Below, one piece after another: positions 53,215 to 60,465 of a DNA stretch of 64,000 bases. How positions within the stretch are numbered: position 1 is the stretch's first letter; each line of letters begins with the position of its first letter. The stretch is from positions 1-64,000 of the forward strand of contig CAZDXN010000001.1 of the NCBI GenBank assembly GCA_964509695.1, read 5' to 3'. The notes under the pieces are model-generated. The model saw only the letters and a program-made list of their open reading frames with translations, did no database searches and was not told the DNA's origin. The DNA is from 2-01-FULL-50-23 sp964509695. Its GTDB lineage: Bacteria > Patescibacteriota > Microgenomatia > UBA1400 > MFAQ01. A program made the position numbers and the translations under genes.

Positions 53215-54668
53215 TGTTTAGGGGCCTTTATACAATATATCCTAACAATCTCTTCATTACGGCCTGATAGCGACATCAGCTTGAATGGCAAGAATAGAAT
53301 CATCCCGATAATCCCCCAAAAAAATCCTTTTCGGAAGCCTCCACTGATCACGGCCAGAGGAAATTCATAACTAGTTGTACCCTGTCTTTTTATTATCAAA
53401 CCCGCCTTTTTAATTAACTGTAACCATTTTTTCTTCTTCCATAAATTGACGTGTGTTCTATCAAAGTAGGCAAAATATTCTTTCCCCAAAAACCTTTCAC
53501 TCCAGTTTCCAACCAGCGGTACTTCGAACACCAGACACCCGTCGTTTTTTAGACTACCGGACAGTTTAGATAGCGACAGTAGCGGATTCTTTAAGTGCTC
53601 GAGGACATGAAAGGCGGTGATCAAGTCGTATTTATTTCCAGGCTTGAAATTCTCAATTGTTCCGGCTGAAATATGTTTATTTGATACTCTAGGTTCTTTG
53701 TCTGTCCCCCAAGCGTCAAACCCGTTTTTCCGAGCCATCAAAACGAAATTTCCATCCCCGCACCCAACATCTAGGAGAGTTTTATGCCTTGAGCCGGTGG
53801 TTCTCAGTACTTCTTGCAGTCTTTGCCTATCGACAAAGTCTTGGACGTATTTATCAAACACCGGTCTTACCCCACCGATTGAATGAAATAAGCATAGTGC
53901 CAGGCGAAACAATTTTTCAACTCCATTGAAGTTTTTTAGTATCGTCATTAGACGATTCTTCCGTATGTTCAGTTTTAAATCACTGGTCTTTAGTTTTTTT
54001 ACCGTCAGTGATCCTTTATGGTAAACCACAGCTTTCGGACAATACCAACACGAACCACCATTTTTTATCGCCCGAATTGATAGATCTACATCTTCATAGT
54101 GATATTTAAACCATTCATCAAACCCGTTAATCTCCCAAAAGAAGTTGGCATCAATCATAAACACCGTCCCCACGACATACGATAATGGTCTCGGCCTTTC
54201 GTATTGTCCCCGGTCGGCTTCTCCGTGCCCCCGTCCGAAACCCGTTCCCCACAAACTATAAAATCCGCCCGCGTTATCTATCCTCTTGTCTCGATAGCGG
54301 ATGACTTTTGGTTGGACCAAATACTTGTTGTTCTTCCCAGTAAACACCACCAAATTGGCGATAAATTTTGGGTCGACGATGGTGTCGTCGTTTAGGAAAA
54401 TCAGCTTTTCACCACGGGCCTTAATCGCCCCGAAATTATTCCCACCCGTAAAAAAACGGTTTTCTCCGGCATCAACAACCTTAACCAATTTATTTCTGAG
54501 ATATTTACTTTTGAGAAAACGTGAATCTCTATTGCCCGAACCGTTATTCACTACGATTACCTCGATATTGGAATACGTTGATACGAGAATCGAATCGAGA
54601 CACTCTTCCAAATCGATTCCCCCGAAACGCGAACATATTATTAGTGAAATTTTGCCTTGATTAGACAT
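53211..54668 (-). CDS. GT2 glycosyltransferase fused to a SAM methyltransferase
   Basis: 485 residues. Residues about 1-265 are a GT2 domain of the rhamnosyltransferase-like type (SLIICSRFGGIDLEECL, FLNDDTIVDP, YHYEDVDLSIRAIKNGG). Residues about 290-430 are a class I methyltransferase (LLDVGCGDGNF, GTDKEPRV, FHVLEHLKNP). A hydrophobic stretch near residues 445-465 may anchor it. The fusion suggests that the sugar added is methylated at once, for example to cap a chain. ATGA overlap with the TPR gene and 8-base overlap with the upstream GT2. Confidence 0.9.
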   Translation of the reverse strand: MSNQGKISLIICSRFGGIDLEECLDSILVSTYSNIEVIVVNNGSGNRDSRFLKSKYLRNKLVKVVDAGENRFFTGGNNFGAIKARGEKLIFLNDDTIVDPKFIANLVVFTGKNNKYLVQPKVIRYRDKRIDNAGGFYSLWGTGFGRGHGEADRGQYERPRPLSYVVGTVFMIDANFFWEINGFDEWFKYHYEDVDLSIRAIKNGGSCWYCPKAVVYHKGSLTVKKLKTSDLKLNIRKNRLMTILKNFNGVEKLFRLALCLFHSIGGVRPVFDKYVQDFVDRQRLQEVLRTTGSRHKTLLDVGCGDGNFVLMARKNGFDAWGTDKEPRVSNKHISAGTIENFKPGNKYDLITAFHVLEHLKNPLLSLSKLSGSLKNDGCLVFEVPLVGNWSERFLGKEYFAYFDRTHVNLWKKKKWLQLIKKAGLIIKRQGTTSYEFPLAVISGGFRKGFFWGIIGMILFLPFKLMSLSGRNEEIVRIYCIKAPKQ

Positions 54669-55671
54669 TCTTTAACCAATTAAACCCCTTGCTTATTAGT
54701 TGTCGGGTTCCAATATTTCCAAAAATTATCCTCTCATATTCATTATGATTACCCCCGTTTATTTTCATTCGTCTTCGATAGTCGATCAACTTGTCAAGAT
54801 GGACCAAATCCCACCACAAACCTCTGACAATCCAAATAATCATTTTCGTCTCACCAGCAAAACATAGTTTCAAGCAAACGAATCCCCAGCCCAAAATATG
54901 CAAGGGCAACATCCACCACATTTTCGAAGGTGCGTTTTTAATAATGTTGGCAGTGTTATTTTTAGCCCCTTCAAAAAATATTCTGTACCTCGTTCGGGCG
55001 TTTAAACTGCTTTTTTGGTAGTGTCTCACCCGGGCTTGGGGGCAGTATATGATCTGATATCCCAGCTTCCACACCCGCCAACAGAGATCAGTTTCCTCAG
55101 CATAGATTATGTAGTTCTCGTCAAATCCGCCAATCCTTTCAAATACCCTCTTTCTTATCGCCATAGCCGCGCTCCTTGCCCCGAAAATTAGTCTTTCCTC
55201 ATTCCAATTTTTTTCATTTTCATCAACGCCTATTTCATAGGGAAAGCCGAAGGGGGACAGAAAATGACCTCCCGATTCAACCCTCTCACTATCTTTGGAA
55301 ACAAGTTTGGCCTGCATTGCGCCGATCTTAGGACTAGACTCAAATTTGTCGGCCGCTATCGACAAAAAGTCTGTTTCAAGTCCGGTATCAATGTCCAAAA
55401 ACACCAAATAACGCCCTCTGGCCTTTGCCGCACCCAAGTTTCTTGACTTCGCTGCCCCCAAATTGGTCTTGTTTTCGATAACAAAAACGTTCTCATATCG
55501 ATCGTACTGACTCAATATTTTTCCTGATTCATCATTGGAAGCGTCGTTGATAACTATGATTTCAATGTCTTTTAAGCCATATTTTAATACCGAATCGAGG
55601 CATGGTCCGATATAACGTCCCGCGTTGAAACAGGGAATAATCACCGAAATCGATATCTCCTTTTTTTTCAT
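54661..55671 (-). CDS. GT2 family glycosyltransferase
   Basis: 336 residues from ATG 55671; the frame is open another 69 bases but only into the upstream gene, and this ATG lies one base past that gene's stop, directly before ISVIIPCFNAGRYIG. ILVINDAS-type and FLDIDTGLE strands give the donor site; FDENYIIYAEETDLCWRVWKLGY is the acceptor half. About 60 C-terminal residues include one or two hydrophobic stretches. Its neighbour at 55673-56674 is closely related, indicating local duplication. Confidence 0.9.
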   Translation of the reverse strand: MKKKEISISVIIPCFNAGRYIGPCLDSVLKYGLKDIEIIVINDASNDESGKILSQYDRYENVFVIENKTNLGAAKSRNLGAAKARGRYLVFLDIDTGLETDFLSIAADKFESSPKIGAMQAKLVSKDSERVESGGHFLSPFGFPYEIGVDENEKNWNEERLIFGARSAAMAIRKRVFERIGGFDENYIIYAEETDLCWRVWKLGYQIIYCPQARVRHYQKSSLNARTRYRIFFEGAKNNTANIIKNAPSKMWWMLPLHILGWGFVCLKLCFAGETKMIIWIVRGLWWDLVHLDKLIDYRRRMKINGGNHNEYERIIFGNIGTRQLISKGFNWLKNV

Positions 55672-55672
55672 G

Positions 55673-56674
55673 TCAATACGGCCTCCCGGAAAGATAATTT
55701 GTAAATTTCCCCCAATACCAGCCAAGGCTTCTCCGATCAATCAAATAAGCATCAATCATATCAGAAGGGACTCCCTCGTTCACTCTAGCGGAAAGCCCCA
55801 CAATAACCGCCTTAATAATTGAGATGAACATCCGAAGCTTCCCCTTGATCAAAAAGGAAATTCCGATCAAAAGCCAGGCCACGGTTACCGCTAGCAATAA
55901 TTTCAATTTCAAAAAACCTATAGAATTTTTCCGCAATGTCCAAAGTTGATTCCTCCCCCCCAAAAAACTAGTATTTTGGCCCGACTGTTCACTTGATTTA
56001 CTCCCGGAGGAACCAAAAGCATGGCGGAAAGTCAAAAAGGGGCAAAACTTATTTTGAAAGCCTGTATTTATTACCCGCCAAAAATAGTCAGGTTCCTCCC
56101 AATACATATAATAATTTTTATCAAAACCGCCGAGTTTCCGAAATATATCAGTTCTCGCAAACATTGCCGCTCCCTTTCCGGAAAAAATAAAAGGGGAGTC
56201 GTCGAACTGACCTATGTCCCTTGCACCTTGGGCCATCTCCGCCAAGAATCCAAAGGGACTGATTTTTTCTCCAGCCGAATCAAAAATTCTCCCCTTCCAC
56301 CTTAGTAGCTTAAAAACACCCGCTCCGAGCTGATCCTGTTTAGCCAACCAAGCGCTCAACCCTCTAATATCCGCCTCAATCAATTTTGTGTCCGCATCAA
56401 CAAAAATCAACCACTCTTCCTTAACTAGTCTAAGTGCCCGGTTCCTGGCGGCCGCTGGTCCGATATTTTGTCGGTTGGCAATTAGTTTTACCCGAGCAGA
56501 CTTTTTTTGCAAGTATTTGACAATCGCCACACTATCGTCGGTCGAGTTATTATCAACGACTATTATTTGGGCAAAGGCCTTATTTTTCAGCAAAGACCTA
56601 AGGCAATCCGTGAGGTAACGCCCGTCATTATAGTTGGAGATAACAACAGAAAAGCGATAATTAACGATAGGCAT
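55673..56674 (-). CDS. GT2 family glycosyltransferase
   Basis: 333 residues. FSVVISNYNDGRYLTDCL, IIVVDNNSTDDSV, FVDADTKL and FDKNYYMYWEEPDYFWRV form a complete GT2 enzyme of the same type as the downstream one (matching lengths and SPFGF/GAR or GKGAAM elements). A hydrophobic segment near residue 265-285 precedes a basic C-terminus. It overlaps the GT2-FkbM gene by 14 bases and is separated from the next gene by a single base. Confidence 0.9.
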   Translation of the reverse strand: MPIVNYRFSVVISNYNDGRYLTDCLRSLLKNKAFAQIIVVDNNSTDDSVAIVKYLQKKSARVKLIANRQNIGPAAARNRALRLVKEEWLIFVDADTKLIEADIRGLSAWLAKQDQLGAGVFKLLRWKGRIFDSAGEKISPFGFLAEMAQGARDIGQFDDSPFIFSGKGAAMFARTDIFRKLGGFDKNYYMYWEEPDYFWRVINTGFQNKFCPFLTFRHAFGSSGSKSSEQSGQNTSFLGGRNQLWTLRKNSIGFLKLKLLLAVTVAWLLIGISFLIKGKLRMFISIIKAVIVGLSARVNEGVPSDMIDAYLIDRRSLGWYWGKFTNYLSGRPY

Positions 56675-58397
56675 AAATTAAACCGTCAGGAAATCTTTTA
56701 ACCTGTATTTTGAAACCATTTTTCCTTAAATAATCAGTTAACTGCTTACAATCATGGTCTTCGTCAAGACGATGATACTCCATTACAATACAGCCAATAT
56801 TCGAAATAACGTTCGGGGGGCAATTTAATAAAATTTCATACTCCGCTCCTTCACAATCAAGTTTAAGTAAGTCGATATGCGGTAACTTATACCCCTCGAC
56901 TAATTTTTCCAAAGTTACCGTACGGACAATTTGTTTAGAGAGTTTATCATTCCCAAAATAAAATGAGTGAGCCGCGTGGTTATCGCCTGAAATTATTAGG
57001 TTTCTCCTGCCAGTCAAACCAGCAACTGCGTAGTTCAAAGCAATAATGTTTTTTTTCTTATTCAGTTTTATATTTCTTGATAGCAATGCATGGTTCTCTC
57101 GTTCAGGTTCCAAAACATATATTCGGCAATCATCATGAACCAGCTCAGATATCTTTAACGCGAAGACACCAATGTGGGCTCCAACATCCAAAACCACCCT
57201 AAACAATTTTGGATCAAGAAATGGAGGAAAATAAATCTTTCTTATCAATATTTCATCCAATATTCCCAGATCAATTGAGCCCGACCTAACCGTATACTTA
57301 GTACCAGTTTTAGCTTGATATACAATCTGTTTGTTTTTGACTAATCCAAAACAATCAGCATAGAACTCTCGCCAATTTATAAAAGTCGACTTCACCACTC
57401 TAAAGTTAGTCAACAGCAAAGTTAACCAAAATAGCTTTCTTAAACTAAACATTCTGAGAGTACCCGCTACCCCCCCAAGCCAACTAATTTGTCCTGTCGA
57501 TATAGTTTTATAAACCCAATATCCGTTCAGAAAAAATAAGTATAAACCAAATCTCCAAATATGCCCCCACCTAGGTTTGTAAACATGCTTAAAATAATAG
57601 CGAAGAAAATTTTGCATCCTTTCCCCGGCATCATTTCGCCGGGTATAAACACCACCTTGAGAAATGTGGTGATCAACCCGGACCTTCGAGTTAAACACCA
57701 GCCGATTTCCCAAAGTCTTAATTTTCTGGGCCAGATCCAGCTCACACCACTCAGCCACTCCTCTAAAGCTAAAGTCGAACCCCCCTACTTTTCTAACCAA
57801 AGCCCGTCTGACGGTCATATTGCAGGCTTCCAGATAGTCAACATTGATCAAGCCCTTTAATCTCAGGCAAGATCGGAAATTTGATCCGGGTGACCAGGCC
57901 CCGCTTCGAAAAACCCTCCCCACTTGATACATTCCATTTTCGAGAAAAACCTTGTTCCAGATCTCTCCTAGCCACTTGCTAAATCCACTTTTATTGTAGA
58001 AAAAAAATATATCGCGTTGTCTCAAAATCTTTGGAGGAATAATTGTCGGTCCACTGACTCCGCCGATCTTACTATCCTCAAAAATTTCAATAATAGATTT
58101 CGCCCAATCTGGTGAAACCACCACGTCATCATCGATCCACGAGACCAATTTCCCCCTTGCCTTTCTCCAGCCAAGGTCGCGTACTTTAGCCAGCTGCTTC
58201 TCTTCGAAAACATAAAATCTGATTAGTAATCTGTTCTTAAACTCATCAACAATCCGTTTGGTTCCGTCGGCTGAGCCGCCGTCAATGATAATTACTTCGA
58301 ACCCCTTATAGCTTTGTTTTGTCAGACTAAGAAGCGTCTTGGCCAACGACGCCGCCCGGTTATAAGTACAAATAACTACCGATAATTCCAACTTCAT
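56661..58397 (-). CDS. GT2 glycosyltransferase fused to an FkbM-type methyltransferase
   Basis: 578 residues. Residues about 1-300 are GT2 (LSVVICTYNRAASLAKTL, VIIIDGGSADGT, SWIDDDVVV). A linker with a hydrophobic stretch follows. Residues about 375-578 are an FkbM-type methyltransferase: VVLDVGAHIGVFAL, IYVLEPE and DLLKLDCEGAEYEIL. FkbM proteins O-methylate sugars or polyketides. It is first in the leftward five-gene operon and diverges from the radical SAM gene across only 21 bases. Together with 53211-54668 it is one of two glycosyltransferase-methyltransferase fusions in the operon, built from unrelated methyltransferase families. Confidence 0.91.
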   Translation of the reverse strand: MKLELSVVICTYNRAASLAKTLLSLTKQSYKGFEVIIIDGGSADGTKRIVDEFKNRLLIRFYVFEEKQLAKVRDLGWRKARGKLVSWIDDDVVVSPDWAKSIIEIFEDSKIGGVSGPTIIPPKILRQRDIFFFYNKSGFSKWLGEIWNKVFLENGMYQVGRVFRSGAWSPGSNFRSCLRLKGLINVDYLEACNMTVRRALVRKVGGFDFSFRGVAEWCELDLAQKIKTLGNRLVFNSKVRVDHHISQGGVYTRRNDAGERMQNFLRYYFKHVYKPRWGHIWRFGLYLFFLNGYWVYKTISTGQISWLGGVAGTLRMFSLRKLFWLTLLLTNFRVVKSTFINWREFYADCFGLVKNKQIVYQAKTGTKYTVRSGSIDLGILDEILIRKIYFPPFLDPKLFRVVLDVGAHIGVFALKISELVHDDCRIYVLEPERENHALLSRNIKLNKKKNIIALNYAVAGLTGRRNLIISGDNHAAHSFYFGNDKLSKQIVRTVTLEKLVEGYKLPHIDLLKLDCEGAEYEILLNCPPNVISNIGCIVMEYHRLDEDHDCKQLTDYLRKNGFKIQVKRFPDGLIYAYR

Positions 58398-58404
58398 GGC
58401 TTCT

Positions 58405-58412
58405 AGTATACT
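58405..58412. promoter_or_regulatory. Palindromic shared -10 (AGTATACT) in a 21-base divergent gap
   Basis: AGTATACT is its own reverse complement and supplies TATACT to both strands. It sits 6 bases from ATG 58419 (rightward) and 7 bases from ATG 58397 (leftward), so both transcripts would be leaderless and only one polymerase could bind at a time. No -35 is recognised; it would lie within the opposite gene. Confidence 0.5.
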
Positions 58413-58418
58413 TGAGGC

Positions 58419-59438
58419 ATGTTTGATTACCTCATGCGCCGCGCCAAAGTACTCTACGCCATCTCTCCGTTAATCAGGGCGGTTGTCCGAAAGATCACCA
58501 CCTCCTCAACCTACAAATCATTTGTTCAAAATAGAATCAAAGCCCAAATCGCTGACCGTACGGTCCCACTCAATTTAATTATCGAAACTTCCAGTTTGTG
58601 CAATGCCGCCTGTTTGATGTGCCCGTACCGGTCGCTGAAACGGGCTAGGAAAATCATGGACCGGCCGACCTGGGAAAAGATAATTGACCGACTCAAAAAA
58701 GAGAAGCTTTTGATCAACAAGGTCTTTTTTAGCGGGATGGGTGAGCCGCTAATCGACCCCGATTTGCTAGATAGAATAAAGCAGGTCAAAGACCTAGGCT
58801 ACTACATCAAACTTTACACCAACGCCTCTTGGCTCAAACCGGAAGTTTCTCAAAAATTAATTGATCTAAAAGTAAACGAGATAAATATCAGCTTCAATGG
58901 CACCAACAAACGTGAATATGAATCGATTATGAAACTGGATTATGACACGACCCTCCGAAACATCGAGTCTCTTCTGAAAATCAAAACGGAAAACCATACC
59001 GACCAGCCAATTGTCCGCATCTCTTCGGTCCTCCTCAAGCAAAACGAAAAAAATGTCAAAAGCCATCTTGATCGTTGGTCCAAAGTAGTCAAATCGGTTG
59101 GCGTCAGTATCGCCCACGAATGGGGAGGGACAATTTCTGCCAAGACCAGTCATCATTTTGACAAAACCCGAGTCTTCCCCTGTCGCTCCCTTTGGCACAC
59201 CATCAATATCGACAGCTGTGGCAACTTCGTCATCTGTTGCCGCGACTACGAGTCAAACTTTGTTTTGGGAAACATTATGACCGACTCTTTTGCCAAGATC
59301 GAGAAAAGCCCGCTTTTATCCAAGTTCCGTTCTCTCCATCTTGGTTACGATCAAAGCAAACTTCCCGAAATGTGTAAACGCTGCAACTTCCCATATCAGG
59401 AGGGAGTTGAGTGGTTCCTTCCCCGCTCTAGCGATTAA
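58419..59438 (+). CDS. Radical SAM protein with SPASM-like C-terminal domain
   Basis: 339 residues. ETSSLCNAACLMCPYR holds the CX3CX2C cluster motif (C61, C65, C68); FFSGMGEPLIDPDLLDRI and YTNASWL are typical of radical SAM strands beta2-beta3. The C-terminal part has CRSLWHTINIDSCGNF, VICCRDY and CKRCNFP, a SPASM-type set of cysteines for additional iron-sulfur clusters. SPASM proteins modify peptides or sugars and nucleosides; in glycan loci they are often of unknown role. Substrate unknown. Single-gene unit, tail overlapping the convergent GT2 by 11 bases. Confidence 0.9.
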   Translation: MFDYLMRRAKVLYAISPLIRAVVRKITTSSTYKSFVQNRIKAQIADRTVPLNLIIETSSLCNAACLMCPYRSLKRARKIMDRPTWEKIIDRLKKEKLLINKVFFSGMGEPLIDPDLLDRIKQVKDLGYYIKLYTNASWLKPEVSQKLIDLKVNEINISFNGTNKREYESIMKLDYDTTLRNIESLLKIKTENHTDQPIVRISSVLLKQNEKNVKSHLDRWSKVVKSVGVSIAHEWGGTISAKTSHHFDKTRVFPCRSLWHTINIDSCGNFVICCRDYESNFVLGNIMTDSFAKIEKSPLLSKFRSLHLGYDQSKLPEMCKRCNFPYQEGVEWFLPRSSD

Positions 59439-60444
59439 GCCTGCGCTTCAGTATTCCCAGATAATTCCACGTTTGCCAATTGATCACCGACAGGGCATAT
59501 ATCATCATAATCAACCAACACATCACCGGATGGAGAAACCACGCTGGGTCTCTTCGCTTCAAGTAGCCTCTAACAGCGAATATCGTTGGCAATACCAAAG
59601 TTAGACTATAGAAAACATATGCCAAGATCTTTTTTTGATCTTTCTTTTTGTCATAAAGTAGGTAGCGCCTCCGTGATAAATCCCTAAGGTACAAGTCCTC
59701 CATGTATCGCTTCCGCTTCAGGAAAAACTCGACAAATCCCTCCCCCGAATCATGAATGATATCGTTTTTTACCACGGCGTACTTGCGATGTCCCTTTTTG
59801 ATGAGGTCACAGTTGACGTCAATATGGAAAAAGTGTTTCTCGTCGACCCTAGCCTGATTCAACAACCTTCGCTTAATCAAGAAACCATTTGCCCCCAAAG
59901 TCGGAATTTCATTTTTGTCAAACTCAACCAAGAAATATTTACCTTTATCACTTACCTTCCCCAGCAAACTCCAATCGTCATCAAGATATGACTGACGATC
60001 GGCTCGTCCTAGGAAAAAAGCCACTGGATCATTGGCCCCTATCAGGGCAAAGTAGCGGTTAAGAATTTTATCTCTTTGGTTGTGACGGTATCTCCAGGTA
60101 TAACAACCGGTGATTGAGGGCTCGTCCGTCAATACCCCCACCATCGTTTTCAGCCAATTTTTGGTTGGCAAAATATTGTCACAATCGATCTCCAAAACGA
60201 TTTCATTTTTGGCATATCTTAGGGCCACCGCCTTTGCCGATTCCGGTCCGCCCGTTTTTTCCGAAATTACCCTGCCCCCAAATTTCTTTATTATGTCCAC
60301 CGTGCCATCAGTCGACCCCCCGTCGGCCACCATGATCTCTACCTTTTTCTGGTCATATATCTGGTTCCGAACACTTTTTAAGGCCCTTTCCAGAATCGGT
60401 CCGCTATTAAAAGTGGCCATGACGACACTCACGGATTTTGTCAT
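59428..60444 (-). CDS. GT2 family glycosyltransferase with C-terminal membrane segments
   Basis: 338 residues. SVSVVMATFNSGPILERAL, IMVADGGSTDGTVDII, LEIDCDNILP (D-x-D) and a histidine-rich middle (HFFHIDVNCDLI) give a GT2 enzyme; two or three hydrophobic segments at about 270-335 anchor it in the membrane. The cytosolic part resembles hyaluronan/chitooligosaccharide-type and EpsE-like enzymes more than rhamnosyltransferases. It forms a single-gene unit, divergent from the 60466 GT2 with a 21-base gap. Confidence 0.88.
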   Translation of the reverse strand: MTKSVSVVMATFNSGPILERALKSVRNQIYDQKKVEIMVADGGSTDGTVDIIKKFGGRVISEKTGGPESAKAVALRYAKNEIVLEIDCDNILPTKNWLKTMVGVLTDEPSITGCYTWRYRHNQRDKILNRYFALIGANDPVAFFLGRADRQSYLDDDWSLLGKVSDKGKYFLVEFDKNEIPTLGANGFLIKRRLLNQARVDEKHFFHIDVNCDLIKKGHRKYAVVKNDIIHDSGEGFVEFFLKRKRYMEDLYLRDLSRRRYLLYDKKKDQKKILAYVFYSLTLVLPTIFAVRGYLKRRDPAWFLHPVMCWLIMMIYALSVINWQTWNYLGILKRRLNR

Positions 60445-60449
60445 ATCGC

Positions 60450-60458
60450 TATACTATA
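60450..60458. promoter_or_regulatory. Overlapping divergent -10 boxes (TATACT / TATAGT)
   Basis: The stretch TATACTATA gives TATACT on the plus strand (60450-60455, ten bases before ATG 60466) and TATAGT on the minus strand (60453-60458, eight bases before ATG 60444). The boxes overlap by three bases. No -35 seen. Confidence 0.45.
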
Positions 60459-60465
60459 TCCAACT

